A stretch of DNA of 64,000 nucleotides from Saccharopolyspora rhizosphaerae (GTDB lineage Bacteria > Actinomycetota > Actinomycetes > Mycobacteriales > Pseudonocardiaceae). The stretch lies in assembly GCF_003931915.1 (NCBI RefSeq), contig NZ_RSAA01000001.1, positions 310,001 through 374,000 on the forward strand, read 5' to 3'. This document shows, one piece after another, positions 9,907-19,632 of this stretch (positions within the stretch are counted from its first letter, which is position 1; every line of letters starts with the position of its first letter). The translations under genes and the position numbers were made by a program. The notes under the pieces were generated by a model, which had not been told where the DNA came from, searched no databases, and saw only the letters and a program-made list of their open reading frames with translations.

Positions 9907-11643
9907 ATGCGCGTGGTGGCCACGGCCGGGCACGTCGACCACGGCAAGTCCACGCTGATCCGACGCCTGACCGGGATGGAACCCGACCGGTGGGACGAGG
10001 AACGCCGCCGGGGGCTGACCATCGACCTCGGCTTCGCCTGGACCGAGCTCGACGACGGCTGCTCGGTGGCCTTCGTCGACGTGCCCGGGCACGAGCGCTT
10101 CGTGCCGAACATGCTCGCCGGGATCGGCCCGGTGCCCGCGGTGCTGCTCGTGGTCGCCGCGGACGAGGGCTGGATGCCCCAGTCCGAGGAGCACCTCGAC
10201 GCGCTGCACGCGCTGGGCGTCGACGAGGGCCTGCTGGTCATCACCCGCAGCGACCTCGCCGACCCGCGCGAGGCGCTGGAGCAAGCCCGGGACCGGCTGC
10301 GCGGCACCAGCCTCGCCGACATCCCGGCGGTGCAGGTCAGCGGCCACACCGGTGCCGGCCTCGACGAGCTCGCCAAGGAGCTCGACGCGATGCTGCACCG
10401 GCTGCCGCCCGCCGACCTGGACGCCGACGTGCGGCTGTGGATCGACCGCGCGTTCGCCATCAAGGGCGCGGGAACGGTCGTGACCGGCACGCTGCAGGGC
10501 GGCACGCTGCGGGTCGGCGACCGGCTGAGCATCAGCCCCGCCGGGCTCGACGCCCCCGTCCGCGCGCTGCACGCGCTGGGCTCGGCGGCGGAGTCGATCA
10601 GCGCGCCCACCCGGGTGGCGGTCAACCTGCGCGGGATCGCGCTCGACCAGGTCCGACGCGGCCACGCGCTGCTCACACCCGGCCGCTGGTGGACCACCGA
10701 CGTGCTCGACGCCCGCATCCACCCGAGCTCCGACCTGCCGCAGGAGCTGACCCTGCACATCGGGGCGGCCGCGGTGACCGCCCGGGTGCGCCCGCTGGGC
10801 GCCGACACCGCGCGGCTGACGCTGCGGCAACCGCTGCCGCTGCGCATCGGTGACCGGGCGCTGCTGCGCGATCCCGGTGGGCACCAGGTGCGCGGTGGGG
10901 TCACCGTCCTCGACGTGCGACCCCCGCAGCTGCGCCGGCGAGGGGCCGCCCGAGCGCGCGCCGAAGTCCTCGCCGGTCTCGACGGCACGCCGGACGGGCT
11001 CGACGAGCTCAACCGGCGCGGGCTCGTGCGCGCCGACGAGCTGGCGGCGATGGGCGCGACCCCGCCTGGGACCGGACCGTGGCTGATGTCCGAGCGGCAC
11101 CGCGCGCACCTCGCCGCCCGGCTGCGCGAGGTGCTCGCCGAGCACCGGCGCGGACACCCGCTCGACGACGGGATGCCCGCCGCAGCCGCGGTGCGCGCGC
11201 TCCGACTGCCCGATCCCGCGTTGCTGCCCGACATCGCCGCCGAAGCGCAGATCCCGCTGGAGGGCGGGCGGCTCGACGGCGGGACCGGTCTCCCGGCGAC
11301 CGTGGCCCGAGCGGTGGAGCAGCTGCGCACCGGACTGCGCGAGCACCCCTTCCGCGCCCCCACCGCCGAGGAGCTGGGTGAGCTCGGCATCGGAGACCGG
11401 GAACTGGCCGCGGCCGAACGCACCGGGGCGCTGCTGCGGCTCGGCCCCGGGCTGGTGCTGCTGCCGGACGCCGAACACGTCGCGCTGCCCCGGCTGGCCG
11501 AGCTCGACGAACCGTTCACGCTCAGCGAGGCCAAACGGGCGCTGGACACCTCGCGGCGGGTCGCGGTTCCCTTGCTGGAGCTGCTCGCTCGCCGCGGCCA
11601 CACCCAGCGGTTGCCCGACGGCACGCACCGCCTCGTGCGGTGA
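9907..11643 (+). CDS. selB: Selenocysteine-specific elongation factor SelB
   Basis: 578-aa GTPase that carries Sec-tRNA(Sec) to a SECIS-bearing ribosome. The P-loop GHVDHGKST is at residues 8-16, followed by [13 protein letters not shown] (switch II, G3) and TRSDLADP in the NKxD position. Beta-barrel domains II-III follow ([15 protein letters not shown]), then a C-terminal stretch of winged-helix repeats that would bind the SECIS hairpin. The selA stop is inside the ribosome site: GGAGG stands 5 bases before ATG 9907, so I prefer it to the GTG at 9901. The two genes form one operon. Confidence 0.94.
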   Translation: MRVVATAGHVDHGKSTLIRRLTGMEPDRWDEERRRGLTIDLGFAWTELDDGCSVAFVDVPGHERFVPNMLAGIGPVPAVLLVVAADEGWMPQSEEHLDALHALGVDEGLLVITRSDLADPREALEQARDRLRGTSLADIPAVQVSGHTGAGLDELAKELDAMLHRLPPADLDADVRLWIDRAFAIKGAGTVVTGTLQGGTLRVGDRLSISPAGLDAPVRALHALGSAAESISAPTRVAVNLRGIALDQVRRGHALLTPGRWWTTDVLDARIHPSSDLPQELTLHIGAAAVTARVRPLGADTARLTLRQPLPLRIGDRALLRDPGGHQVRGGVTVLDVRPPQLRRRGAARARAEVLAGLDGTPDGLDELNRRGLVRADELAAMGATPPGTGPWLMSERHRAHLAARLREVLAEHRRGHPLDDGMPAAAAVRALRLPDPALLPDIAAEAQIPLEGGRLDGGTGLPATVARAVEQLRTGLREHPFRAPTAEELGELGIGDRELAAAERTGALLRLGPGLVLLPDAEHVALPRLAELDEPFTLSEAKRALDTSRRVAVPLLELLARRGHTQRLPDGTHRLVR

Positions 11644-11715
11644 GCTCTGCGATCTTGCGCCGGCCACCGCATCGTGGAAGTGGGGACGCCGGCGCCGGGC
11701 GATTGGAGGCACGCC

Positions 11716-12654
11716 ATGCCGCGCAAGATCTGGACCGGGTCGATCAACTTCGGCCTGGTGACCATTCCGGTCGGGCTCTACGCCGCGACCGAGGACCACA
11801 CGATCAGCTTCCACCAGTACCAGCGCGAGACCACCGACCGGATCCGCTACAAGCGGGTCAACGAGAGCACCGGCAAAGAGGTCGACTACAACGAGATCGT
11901 CAAGGGTCGGGAGCACGGCGACGGGATCATCACCGTCGAGCAGTCCGAACTGGACGAGATCGCGCCCGGCCGCTCGCGCACCATCGACATCAGCACCTTC
12001 GTCGACCTCTCCGAGATCGACCCCGTGCACTTCCAGAAGACCTACTGGCTCGCGCCGAACTCCAAGGAGCACTTCCGGCCTTACAACTTGCTGCGCCGCG
12101 CCATGGAGGAGACCGGCCGGGCCGGCATCGCCACGTTCGTGCTGCGCGGCAAGCAGTACCTCACCGCGGTCCGGGCCGACACCGACGTGCTGGCGCTGAA
12201 CACGCTGTACTTCGCCGACGAGATCCGGGACCCGGCCGACCTCATCGGCGACCAGCCCGAGCAGTCCAAGCCGTCGGAGAAGGAACTCCAGATGGCCACC
12301 ACGATCATCGAGTCGATGAGCGGCGAGTGGGAGCCCGAGGAGTACCACGACACCTACACCGAGCGCGTCGAGCAGCTGCTGGCCGAGAAGGCGCGCGGCG
12401 GCGAGGTGCAGGCGGCCGAAGCGCCCCCGCAGCCCACCGACGTCGTCGACCTCACCGAGGCGCTGCGCCGCAGCGTCGACGAGGCCCGCAAGGGCCGCAA
12501 GCCGGCCCCGTCCGAGGACCTGTCGTCGCTGACCAAGGCCGAGCTCGACGACCGCGCCAAGCAGCTGGGCATCAAGGGCCGGTCGAAGATGAAGCGCGCC
12601 GAGCTGGAGGAGGCCGTGGCCGAGGCCGAGAAGGGGGCGCGCAAGGCCTCCTGA
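11716..12654 (+). CDS. ku: Non-homologous end-joining protein Ku
   Basis: 312-aa bacterial Ku, the ring protein that loads on DNA double-strand ends and recruits LigD. It opens [21 protein letters not shown], typical of the family, and continues through the beta-barrel ([14 protein letters not shown]). The C-terminus ([30 protein letters not shown]) looks like a SAP-type DNA-binding helix pair that some actinobacterial Ku proteins carry. ATG 11716 has GGAGG 6 bases ahead. No ligD is visible beside it. Confidence 0.94.
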   Translation: MPRKIWTGSINFGLVTIPVGLYAATEDHTISFHQYQRETTDRIRYKRVNESTGKEVDYNEIVKGREHGDGIITVEQSELDEIAPGRSRTIDISTFVDLSEIDPVHFQKTYWLAPNSKEHFRPYNLLRRAMEETGRAGIATFVLRGKQYLTAVRADTDVLALNTLYFADEIRDPADLIGDQPEQSKPSEKELQMATTIIESMSGEWEPEEYHDTYTERVEQLLAEKARGGEVQAAEAPPQPTDVVDLTEALRRSVDEARKGRKPAPSEDLSSLTKAELDDRAKQLGIKGRSKMKRAELEEAVAEAEKGARKAS

Positions 12655-12754
12655 GGCGACCACACCCGTGGTGGTTACGCACCTGTGCGTCCCCCGCACG
12701 GGTGCGGATGACGAAGTTCCGCGTTCCTGCGTCATGGTCGCGCCCGGGGGCGGT

Positions 12755-12772
12755 CCCGCCCACGTGGGCGGG
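12755..12772. repeat. 18-bp perfect palindrome CCCGCCCACGTGGGCGGG
   Basis: Self-complementary over all 18 bases, 100 bases after ku. It may be an operator or the end of the ku transcript. Function not known. Confidence 0.4.
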
Positions 12773-12819
12773 TCCTGGAGCCGCTCACGGGCGCGCGGAA
12801 CGCAGAGGGGATTCCGCGT

Positions 12820-12915
12820 GTGAAGATCCGCCGGGTGCGGCTGCTGTGGATGCGGCCGCACCCGGCGGTCCCGCGCGTGACCGGGTTCACCGAGCACCGC
12901 CACCGGCGGCGTTGA
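12820..12915 (+). CDS. Possible 31-aa basic leader-type peptide upstream of crtB
   Basis: GTG 12820 with GAGGGG 9 bases ahead opens 31 codons of a very basic peptide ([20 protein letters not shown], ending EHRHRRR), stopping 29 bases before the phytoene synthase start. A strong 14-bp hairpin lies inside it. This layout could be a translated leader, but chance is a fair alternative; no homologue is recognised. Confidence 0.25.
   Translation: MKIRRVRLLWMRPHPAVPRVTGFTEHRHRRR
12828..12868 (+). terminator. 14-bp perfect hairpin between ku and crtB
   Basis: CCGCCGGGTGCGGC (12828-12841) and GCCGCACCCGGCGG (12855-12868) are perfectly complementary around a 13-base loop. It may end the ku transcript or act as an attenuator within the putative leader peptide of crtB. 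Confidence 0.45.
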
Positions 12916-12944
12916 GCCGGGCCGGATGTGCTGAGATTCAGCGC

Positions 12945-13925
12945 ATGGACGCGGGGGCCTGGACGGGGGTGGGAGCACGCCGGGAACTCGGCGCCGCCGG
13001 TGTTCCAGCCGCCTTGCGCCCGGCCTACCTGCGGTCGCGGGCGCTCAACGCCGAGCACGGCCGCACCTACTTCCTGGCCACGCGGCTGCTGCCGCCCTCG
13101 CGGCGGCCCGCGGTGCACGCGCTCTACGGCTTCGCGCGGTGGGTCGACGACATCGTCGACGAGACCGGGCCCGGCTCCCCCGCCCAGCGCGCCGAACGCC
13201 TCGACGTCCTGGAACACCGGCTGCGGCCGGCGCTGGCAACCGGCACCAGCGAGCACCCGGTGCTGGCGGCGCTGGCCGACACCGCGCAGCGTCACCGGAT
13301 CGACCGGGGCCTGTTCGCGGACTTCCTGGCTTCGATGCGGATGGACCTCACCGTCACCGACTACCCCACCCGTCGCGACCTCGAGCGCTACGTGCACGGC
13401 TCGGCCGCGGTCATCGGCCTGCAGCTGCTTCCGGTGCTGGGCACGGTCGGCGCGGTCGAGGACGCGCGGGCGGCGGCCGCGGCGCTGGGCGTGGCCTTCC
13501 AGCTGACCAACTTCCTGCGCGACGTCGGCGAAGACCTCGACCGGGGTCGGGTCTACCTGCCCGCCGACGAGCTCGCGGTCCACGGCGTCGACCGGGAGCG
13601 GCTGGCCTGGTGCCGCCGCAGGGGGCGCCCCGACGGGCCGGTGCGGCGCGCGCTGGCCGACCAGGTCGCGCGGACCCGCGCGCACTACCGCACGGCCGAA
13701 CCGGGGATCGGGTTGCTGGCCCCGGAGTCCCGGCCGTGCGTGCGCACGGCGGCGGTGCTCTACGGCGAGATCCTCGACCACGTGGTCGCCTCGGGCTACG
13801 ACGTGTTCGCCCGGCGCGTCGCGGTACCGGTGTCGCGGCGCGTTCAGGTGGCGGCGCGCGGAGCAGGTGAGGCGCTGGTCGCGCGGGTGCTGCGCGGAGG
13901 CTTGGCGGCTCCTTCCGGCGGGTAG
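12945..13925 (+). CDS. crtB: Phytoene/squalene synthase family protein
   Basis: 326-aa all-helical prenyl synthase joining two prenyl diphosphates head to head. Two Asp-rich metal sites are present: WVDDIVDE (about residue 65) and [15 protein letters not shown] (about 195), plus the [29 protein letters not shown] N-terminal region. These are the hallmarks of phytoene synthase, first step of carotenoid formation. No other crt gene is next to it, so the exact product (phytoene or squalene-type) is not certain. ATG 12945. Confidence 0.82.
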   Translation: MDAGAWTGVGARRELGAAGVPAALRPAYLRSRALNAEHGRTYFLATRLLPPSRRPAVHALYGFARWVDDIVDETGPGSPAQRAERLDVLEHRLRPALATGTSEHPVLAALADTAQRHRIDRGLFADFLASMRMDLTVTDYPTRRDLERYVHGSAAVIGLQLLPVLGTVGAVEDARAAAAALGVAFQLTNFLRDVGEDLDRGRVYLPADELAVHGVDRERLAWCRRRGRPDGPVRRALADQVARTRAHYRTAEPGIGLLAPESRPCVRTAAVLYGEILDHVVASGYDVFARRVAVPVSRRVQVAARGAGEALVARVLRGGLAAPSGG

Positions 13926-13990
13926 TACCAGGGCAGACCGGCATGCAGCCGGGTGTTTCCGCCGCCTGCGTGTTCGACCCGGGGAGCCCG

Positions 13991-14326
13991 ATGATGAGCG
14001 TACGATCAACGAGCTGGCAGGACGTCAGCGCGACCGCCGACATGATCACCGTCGCCGGGCAGCGCCTGAACGAGGGGACCCGCGCGATCGCGGGGACTCC
14101 GGCGGAGGCGGCCAGGGCCCGGGACGCGCTGCTGGACCTCAGCGCGGCCAGCGCGCGGCTGGCGCGGCAGCTCGACCTGCTCGCGGCCGACAGCGGAGGC
14201 GCGGGCTCGGAGCCACCCGAGGTGCACGTCGCGCTCGACCAGGCCGCCGCCGCGGCCGAAGACCTCGGCAACTGCACGAAGGTGGCCGCCCGGGCCATCG
14301 AGGACGAGCTCAACGCCGAGCACTGA
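13991..14326 (+). CDS. Hypothetical protein, small helical (about 111 aa)
   Basis: Mostly Ala-rich helix with no membrane segment or known motif; heptad-like leucines (ALLDLSAASARLARQLDLL) suggest a coiled coil. GGGGAG precedes the doubled ATG at 13991/13994; a longer start at 13943 is possible. It converges on the subtilase gene across a strong terminator. Function unknown. Confidence 0.65.
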   Translation: MMSVRSTSWQDVSATADMITVAGQRLNEGTRAIAGTPAEAARARDALLDLSAASARLARQLDLLAADSGGAGSEPPEVHVALDQAAAAAEDLGNCTKVAARAIEDELNAEH

Positions 14327-14385
14327 CCCCACGACCCCAGGACGTCTTCGGCCCCCGTTCCGCGCAAGCGGCTCAGGCTGACGTC

Positions 14386-14422
14386 GCGAGCGTGGCCGCC
14401 GCACTGCGGCGGCCACGCTCGC
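14386..14422. terminator. Bidirectional terminator, 18-bp perfect stem
   Basis: GCGAGCGTGGCCGCCGCA (14386-14403) and its exact complement (14405-14422) meet around a one-base centre, between the convergent genes ending at 14326 and 14430. Confidence 0.75.
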
Positions 14423-14429
14423 TGTCTCA

Positions 14430-15593
14430 TCAGGGTGCTTGGACCAGGCCCGCGCCGACGTCGGTGGCCGGTAGCGGCAGCCGGCGGGCCGACTGGGTCA
14501 GCCGGGCCCACAGCGCCCGCGCCCGGTCCGGCGACTGCTGCGCGTGCAGCGCGGCGACGCCGGAGACGTGCGGCGTGGCCATGCTGGTGCCGCTGAGCTT
14601 GCGGTAGCGCTCGGCACCGGGCCAGCTCGAGTAGACGTCGACACCGGGCGCGGCGAGGTCCACCTGCCCGCCCCCGGGGTCGTCGACCGTGCCGCAGGAG
14701 AAGTCGGCGACCTGCAGCTGCGAGTCGACCGCTCCGATCGCCATCACCGACGGGCAGTTGGCCGGGTGGCCGACCGGGGCGATGATCCCCGCCGAGCGCT
14801 GGCTCTCGTTGCCCGCCGCCGCGATGATCAGCGTCCCGCGCTCCAGCGCGCGCCGCGCGACCCGTTCGAACGCTTCCGACGGGGGCGCCCCGGGCTCGAC
14901 GGCCGAGCCCAGCGACATGGACACGATCGAGCAGCCGTTGGAGATCGCCCACTCGATGCCGGACAGGATCCCGCTGTCCGTGCCCGACCCGTCGTCGCCG
15001 AGGACCTTGCCGGCGTAGATGGTGGCTTCGTGGGCGATGCCGTACCCGGGTCCGGCTTGCGAGGTGCGCGGGCCGCAGGCGGTGCCGATGACGTGGGTGC
15101 CGTGCCCGTGGCCGTCGTGGGCGCTCTGCCCGTCGACGAAAGCGCCGGTGACGATGTCGCGACCGGCGAAGTCCGGGTGCTTCTCGTCGAGCCCGGTGTC
15201 GAGCACGGCGACGCGCACCCCGGCTCCGGTGGCGGTGGCGGCGTCGGCGCGCACCGCCTGCAGCCCCCAGGTGAACTCGCCCTCCGGCGGCGGGGCGGGT
15301 TCGCCGATGGCGAAGACCCGGCGCTCGGGTTCGATGGCGGCGATGGGCCCGGTTTCCCGGGACGCCCGCTGCAGGTTGGCGTACTGCTCCTCGTCGGCGT
15401 CGATCAGGGCCACGCCGAGCTGGTGCAGGACGATGCCGCCGGCGGAGCTGAACAGCTCGCCGGGGGCCGCGCCCGCGGCGTCGGCGGTGTTGGCGCAGTT
15501 GATCCCGGTCAAGCGGGTCACTTCCCGGGTACCGATGATGGTGGAGTCGTCTTCGAGCAGGACCAAGTAGCGGCCGGTCTGGCTGGAGGTCAT
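14430..15593 (-). CDS. S8 family subtilisin-like serine peptidase
   Basis: 387-aa protease with the full triad: D132 (VAVLDTGLD), H164 (GHGHGTHV) and S337 (GTSMATPHVSG), plus the oxyanion Asn in AAAGNESQ. Residues 1-105 look like an inhibitor/prodomain-type region (FAIGEPAPPPEG linker). No clear signal peptide is visible, so the enzyme may be cytoplasmic or exported by another route. ATG 15593. Monocistronic. Confidence 0.9.
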   Translation of the reverse strand: MTSSQTGRYLVLLEDDSTIIGTREVTRLTGINCANTADAAGAAPGELFSSAGGIVLHQLGVALIDADEEQYANLQRASRETGPIAAIEPERRVFAIGEPAPPPEGEFTWGLQAVRADAATATGAGVRVAVLDTGLDEKHPDFAGRDIVTGAFVDGQSAHDGHGHGTHVIGTACGPRTSQAGPGYGIAHEATIYAGKVLGDDGSGTDSGILSGIEWAISNGCSIVSMSLGSAVEPGAPPSEAFERVARRALERGTLIIAAAGNESQRSAGIIAPVGHPANCPSVMAIGAVDSQLQVADFSCGTVDDPGGGQVDLAAPGVDVYSSWPGAERYRKLSGTSMATPHVSGVAALHAQQSPDRARALWARLTQSARRLPLPATDVGAGLVQAP

Positions 15594-15795
15594 GTCGCTC
15601 CTCGTCGTCGGTGGCGCGGGTGCCTCATCGGTAGCCCACCGAGATCGACGACCACAACGGGATGACCACCCCTAAACCCGTTCGTGTGACGGGCCGCGGG
15701 ACGAACCGCGCCGACACGCCGCGCCGCGTTGCGGGGACTGGACGGGATCACCTCCGCGTACTTCCATGGGACCAGGGCCAACCCGGGAGGTCGTC

Positions 15796-16221
15796 ATGAC
15801 GCACCACGGCCGGATCGTCGTCGGCGTGGACGGATCGGAACCCTCGAAGTGCGCGATGCGGTGGGCGCTCGAGCAGGCCGAGCTCACCGGCTCAACGGTC
15901 CGGGCGATCAGCGCGTGGGAGTTCCCCGCGTTCTACTCCTGGGAGGGCGGGCCGATGCCGCCCGACGACTTCGAGGAGGCGGCGCGGCAGGTCCTCGACG
16001 ACACCGTCGAGGAGTTCCAGCAGAAGAAGCCGGACGTGACCATCGAGCGCGAGCTGGTGCACGGCCACGCCGCGCAGGCCCTCATCGACGGCTCGGCCGA
16101 GGCCGACCTGCTCGTCGTCGGCAGCCGTGGGCACGGCAGCTTCTACGGCGCGCTGCTGGGCTCGGTGAGCCAGCGCTCGGCCCTGCACGCCAAGTGCCCG
16201 GTGGTCATCGTCCGGCACTGA
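15796..16221 (+). CDS. Universal stress protein (UspA family)
   Basis: 141-aa single Usp domain. RIVVGVDGSEPSKCAMRWAL at the start and the ATP-binding loop GSRGHGSFYGALLGSVSQ (G-2x-G-9x-G-S type) near the C-terminus indicate the nucleotide-binding class. GGGAGG stands 5 bases before ATG 15796. It abuts, tail to tail, the iclR-type gene with no spacer. Confidence 0.9.
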   Translation: MTHHGRIVVGVDGSEPSKCAMRWALEQAELTGSTVRAISAWEFPAFYSWEGGPMPPDDFEEAARQVLDDTVEEFQQKKPDVTIERELVHGHAAQALIDGSAEADLLVVGSRGHGSFYGALLGSVSQRSALHAKCPVVIVRH

Positions 16222-16983
16222 TCACGCGGTGTGGCCGAGCCTCTCCGACAGCGCGGCGGCACCGTCGCGCACCAGGTCGCGCAGCGCGGCCTCGGTCTCG
16301 TCGTTCCAGCGCAGGATGGGCACCGAGATGCTCATCGCGGCGACCACCTCGCCGCTGGTGTCGCGCACCGGCGCGGCCACGCACGCCACCGACTCGTTGG
16401 ACTCGCAGTACTCGCGGGCCACGCCGTCCTCGGCGATCTCGTCGAGCTCCTTCCGCAGCGCCTTGCGGGTGGTGATGCTGTGCTCGGTCATCGGCTCGAG
16501 CTTGTGGCCGCTGTAGATCTCGTCGACCTCCGCGCGCGGCAGCGCGGCCAGCAGCGTCTTGCCCAGCGCGGTGCAGTGCGCCGGCAGCCGGCGGCCCACG
16601 GCGGAGACCATCCGCACCGGGTGGCTGCTGTCGACCTTGGAGACGTAGAGGACGTCGGCCGTGTCGCGCACGCCGACGTGGACGGTCTCCTGGCAGCGCT
16701 CGGCGATCTCCTCGGCCACCAGCTGGCCTTCGCGGGCCAGGTCCAGCCGCTCCGCGTAGGCCGACCCCAGCTGGAAGCTGCGCACCCCCAGCCGGTACTT
16801 GTTGGTGGCGCGCCCGGTGGGCATCAGGTAGCCCCGCTCGTTGAGCGTGCCGACCAGTTCGTGCACCGTGGTGCGCGGCAACCCGAGTTGCGCTGTGATC
16901 TCGGGGGCGCTGAGTTCGTCGGCCTCCAGGAACAGTTCGAGCACGTCGAACGCCCGCTCCACCGCCGGTACCGCTCGTGCCAA
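16222..16983 (-). CDS. IclR family transcriptional regulator
   Basis: 253-aa regulator: N-terminal winged helix (VERAFDVLELFLEADELSAP then LGLPRTTVHELVGTL, about residues 7-60) and C-terminal effector domain (GKTLLAALP, SIPILRW). The start is taken as TTG 16983, because AGGAG lies 8 bases ahead and no ATG/GTG fits; a much longer open frame upstream is spurious. Divergent from the U32-like gene, with matching inverted repeats in between that are probably its operators. Confidence 0.88.
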   Translation of the reverse strand: MARAVPAVERAFDVLELFLEADELSAPEITAQLGLPRTTVHELVGTLNERGYLMPTGRATNKYRLGVRSFQLGSAYAERLDLAREGQLVAEEIAERCQETVHVGVRDTADVLYVSKVDSSHPVRMVSAVGRRLPAHCTALGKTLLAALPRAEVDEIYSGHKLEPMTEHSITTRKALRKELDEIAEDGVAREYCESNESVACVAAPVRDTSGEVVAAMSISVPILRWNDETEAALRDLVRDGAAALSERLGHTA

Positions 16984-17027
16984 CGCCGTCGCTCCTTCCC
17001 TCGTCGGGCCCGCCGCCGCAGCGGTTG

Positions 17028-17135
17028 ACCGATATTTCGAACATCGTACCCGATATCGGTCGAGGGGGAACCGTGTTCTTGACCTCGACTTCGCCGCGAT
17101 CTTACGATTCTGCGAACGTTGTTCGGAATATCGGA
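17028..17135. promoter_or_regulatory. Paired inverted operator sites between iclR-type gene and U32-like gene
   Basis: ACCGATATTTCGAACATCGT (17028-17047) and ACGTTGTTCGGAATATCGGA (17116-17135) are inverted copies agreeing at 17 of 20 positions. A third element, CCGATATCGG (17050-17059), is a perfect palindrome sharing the same half-site. IclR proteins bind such paired sites as tetramers, so autoregulation and control of the divergent gene are likely. Confidence 0.6.
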
Positions 17136-17149
17136 CGGAGACTCCCCAG

Positions 17150-18076
17150 GTGCGCCAGACACGCGAATTCCTGCGATCCCTCGGCCTGCCCACCGACGAC
17201 ACGGCGGCCACCAGCGACAAGAGGTTCCCCGACGGCGCCCAGTACCGCGTGGAGATCCCCAGCACCGAAGGCCCCGAGGTCCTCGACGCGGTGCTGGCCG
17301 AGGCCGACGCGCGCGGCGTGCTGGTCCACCGGATCTCCCAGGGCAGCGGCGGGATGCTCCTCACCGACGACGAGCTCGGCGCCATGGCCGCCACCGCCGC
17401 CGCGCGGTCGGTCGAGCTGAGCCTGTTCGCCCGGCCGCTGGCCGGGTGGGACACCAGCGCGATGGCGGTCTCCTCCGGCGGCGCCCCGGTCGCCGCGCAG
17501 GCGCGCGGCACCGAGCAGCTGGTGCACGTGCTCGAGGACGTCCGCCGCACCGCCGAGGCCGGCATCCGCAGCGTGCTGATCACCGACCTGGGCGTGCTCA
17601 AGGTCGCCTCGGCGATGCGCGAGGCCGGGGACCTCCCCTCCGACATGCAGTTCAAGATCAGCGTCCAGATGGGGCTGGCCAACCCCGCCTCGGTGCGCAT
17701 CGCCGAGGACCTGGGCGCCGACACCTACAACGTGCCCACCGACCTCAGCCTCGGGCAGCTGGCGGCGATCCGGGCGGCCACCGACCTGCCGCTGGACATC
17801 TACGTCGAGGCGCCCGACGACATGGGCGGGTTCGTCCGCCACTTCGAGATCGCCGAGATCGTGCGCGTCGCGGCCCCGGTCTACGTCAAGTTCGGGCTGC
17901 GCAACGCGCCGAACATCTACCCCAGCGGCAGCCACCTGACCCCGACCGCCATGGCGCTCGGCCGCGAGCGCGTCCGGCGCGCTCAGCTGGGCCTCGGGCT
18001 GCTGCAGCGCTACGCCCCCGAGGCCAAGGCCTCCTCGCTGCCCGCGGACGGACTGGCCGTGCCCGCCCTCGGGTAG
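17150..18076 (+). CDS. U32-family-like protein (TIM-barrel), IclR-linked
   Basis: 308-aa protein with the tell-tale U32 peptidase segment NVPTDLSLGQLAAIRA followed by DIYVEAPDDMGGFVRH and a closing FGLRNAPNIYPSGSHL. These families (PF01136) act in tRNA/ubiquinone hydroxylation or as presumed peptidases, but this short branch has no settled function. GTG 17150 has GGAG 9 bases ahead. It shares its control region with the divergent iclR gene and is followed after 17 bases by an MFS exporter, perhaps in the same transcript. Confidence 0.6.
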   Translation: MRQTREFLRSLGLPTDDTAATSDKRFPDGAQYRVEIPSTEGPEVLDAVLAEADARGVLVHRISQGSGGMLLTDDELGAMAATAAARSVELSLFARPLAGWDTSAMAVSSGGAPVAAQARGTEQLVHVLEDVRRTAEAGIRSVLITDLGVLKVASAMREAGDLPSDMQFKISVQMGLANPASVRIAEDLGADTYNVPTDLSLGQLAAIRAATDLPLDIYVEAPDDMGGFVRHFEIAEIVRVAAPVYVKFGLRNAPNIYPSGSHLTPTAMALGRERVRRAQLGLGLLQRYAPEAKASSLPADGLAVPALG

Positions 18077-18093
18077 CGGCCTATCGTCGGCGC

Positions 18094-19542
18094 GTGCCCA
18101 CCGCCGTCGCGCTCCGCTCCGCTTCCGGCCGCTGGATCCTGGTGGCCGGCATTCTCGGGTCCGGCGTGGCGTTCCTGGACGGGTCGGTCGTCAACGTGGC
18201 GCTGCCGGCCATCGGCCGGGACGTCGGCGGCGGGCTGCGCGTCCTGCAGTGGGTCCTCGACTCCTACCTGCTCACGCTCAGCGCGCTGCTGCTGCTCGGC
18301 GGCGCGCTGGGCGATCGCTACGGCCGCCGCAGGGTGTTCGCCGTCGGCGTCGTGCTGTTCACGCTCGCCTCGCTGGGCTGCGGGCTGGCCCCCACCGGCG
18401 AGGCGCTGATCGTGGCACGGCTGGCCCAAGGCGTGGGCGGAGCACTGCTGGTGCCCGGCAGCCTGGCCCTGATCAACGCCTCCATCGACCCCGACGACCG
18501 CGGTGAAGCCGTCGGCCGCTGGGCCGGGCTGACCGGGATGTCTTCGGCCCTGGGGCCGTTCCTCGGCGGCTGGCTGGTCGACGCCGCGTCCTGGCGGTGG
18601 GTGTTCTTCATCAACGTCCCGATCGCCGCCGCCGCGCTGCTGGCGCTCCGCCACGTCCCCGAGAGCCGGGACCCGGACTTCAGCGGGCGTCTGGACTTCG
18701 GGGGCGCGGCGGCGGTCACGATCGGCCTGTCCGGAACGGTCTTCGCCCTCATCGAGGTGCCCACCGCGGGCTGGGACGCCGCGTCCACCACAGCCGCGGT
18801 GGTCGGGGCCACCGCACTCGTGGTGTTCCCGCTGCTGGAGAGGCGCCACCCGGCTCCGCTGCTGCCCCTGTCGCTGCTGCGGTCCTCGCAGTTCGTCGGC
18901 GCGAACCTGGTGACCCTGGCGGTCTACGCGGCGCTGAGCGGAGCGTTGTTCCTGCTCTCGCTGCAGCTGCAGCAGACGATGGGCTACTCCGCGCTGCAGG
19001 CGGGCATCGCGACGCTGCCGATCACGGTCATCATGCTGCTGCTGTCCGGACGCGTCGGCGCGCTGGCGCAGCGCACCGGACCGCGGATCCCGATGACGGT
19101 CGGGCCCTTCGGCTGCGCCGCCGGGCTCGTGCTGCTCACCCACGCGGAGCTCGGCGCGAGCTACCTCGGCGGTGTCCTGCCGGGCGTGCTGGTCTTCGGC
19201 CTCGGGCTGTCGATCACGGTGGCACCGCTGACCGCGGCCGTGCTCGGCTCGGTCGGCCCCGAGCGCGGCGGCGTCGCCTCCGGGGTGAACAACGCCGTCT
19301 CGCGCCTGGCGGGGCTGCTGGCGGTGGCGGTGCTCCCGGTCGTGGCGGGGCTCGCCGGCACCGGGGCAGGCGCGCCGCTCGGGCCGGGATTCGCCACCGC
19401 CATGTTGATCTCGGCAGTTCTGTGCGGTGCAGGAGGAGTGCTGGCCGCGCTGACCATCGGGAAGGGCGACCGGGTCGAGACCCCTCCCCTGCCCGGCCTC
19501 AACCACGCCTGCCAGGACCCGGCCTGCGAGTGCCGCGACTGA
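18094..19542 (+). CDS. DHA2-type (EmrB/QacA) MFS transporter
   Basis: 482-aa drug:proton antiporter-type protein with about 14 membrane segments. FLDGSVVNVALPAIGRD (TM1, motif D1), GGALGDRYGRRRVF (motif A) and RLAQGVGGALLVPGSLALI (motif C region) are diagnostic. The C-terminal tail (NHACQDPACECRD) has four Cys and is unusual. GTG 18094 lies 17 bases after the U32-like gene, suggesting co-transcription. The substrate is not known. Confidence 0.87.
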   Translation: MPTAVALRSASGRWILVAGILGSGVAFLDGSVVNVALPAIGRDVGGGLRVLQWVLDSYLLTLSALLLLGGALGDRYGRRRVFAVGVVLFTLASLGCGLAPTGEALIVARLAQGVGGALLVPGSLALINASIDPDDRGEAVGRWAGLTGMSSALGPFLGGWLVDAASWRWVFFINVPIAAAALLALRHVPESRDPDFSGRLDFGGAAAVTIGLSGTVFALIEVPTAGWDAASTTAAVVGATALVVFPLLERRHPAPLLPLSLLRSSQFVGANLVTLAVYAALSGALFLLSLQLQQTMGYSALQAGIATLPITVIMLLLSGRVGALAQRTGPRIPMTVGPFGCAAGLVLLTHAELGASYLGGVLPGVLVFGLGLSITVAPLTAAVLGSVGPERGGVASGVNNAVSRLAGLLAVAVLPVVAGLAGTGAGAPLGPGFATAMLISAVLCGAGGVLAALTIGKGDRVETPPLPGLNHACQDPACECRD

Positions 19543-19632
19543 CCGCGGCCCAGCACGGGCGAGCACCCACGTCACCGTTCCGGACGATCAGATCACCCTC
19601 CTCCCACGGCACAGGTGTGATGTGATCGAGTC

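Noticed and set aside
8482..12978. 1498-aa minus-strand frame opposite selA, selB and ku
   Set aside because: Antisense artefact of codon bias; covers three clear genes.
16984..17724. N-terminal 247-aa extension of the IclR gene
   Set aside because: Runs antisense through the U32-like gene; TTG 16983 has the ribosome site.
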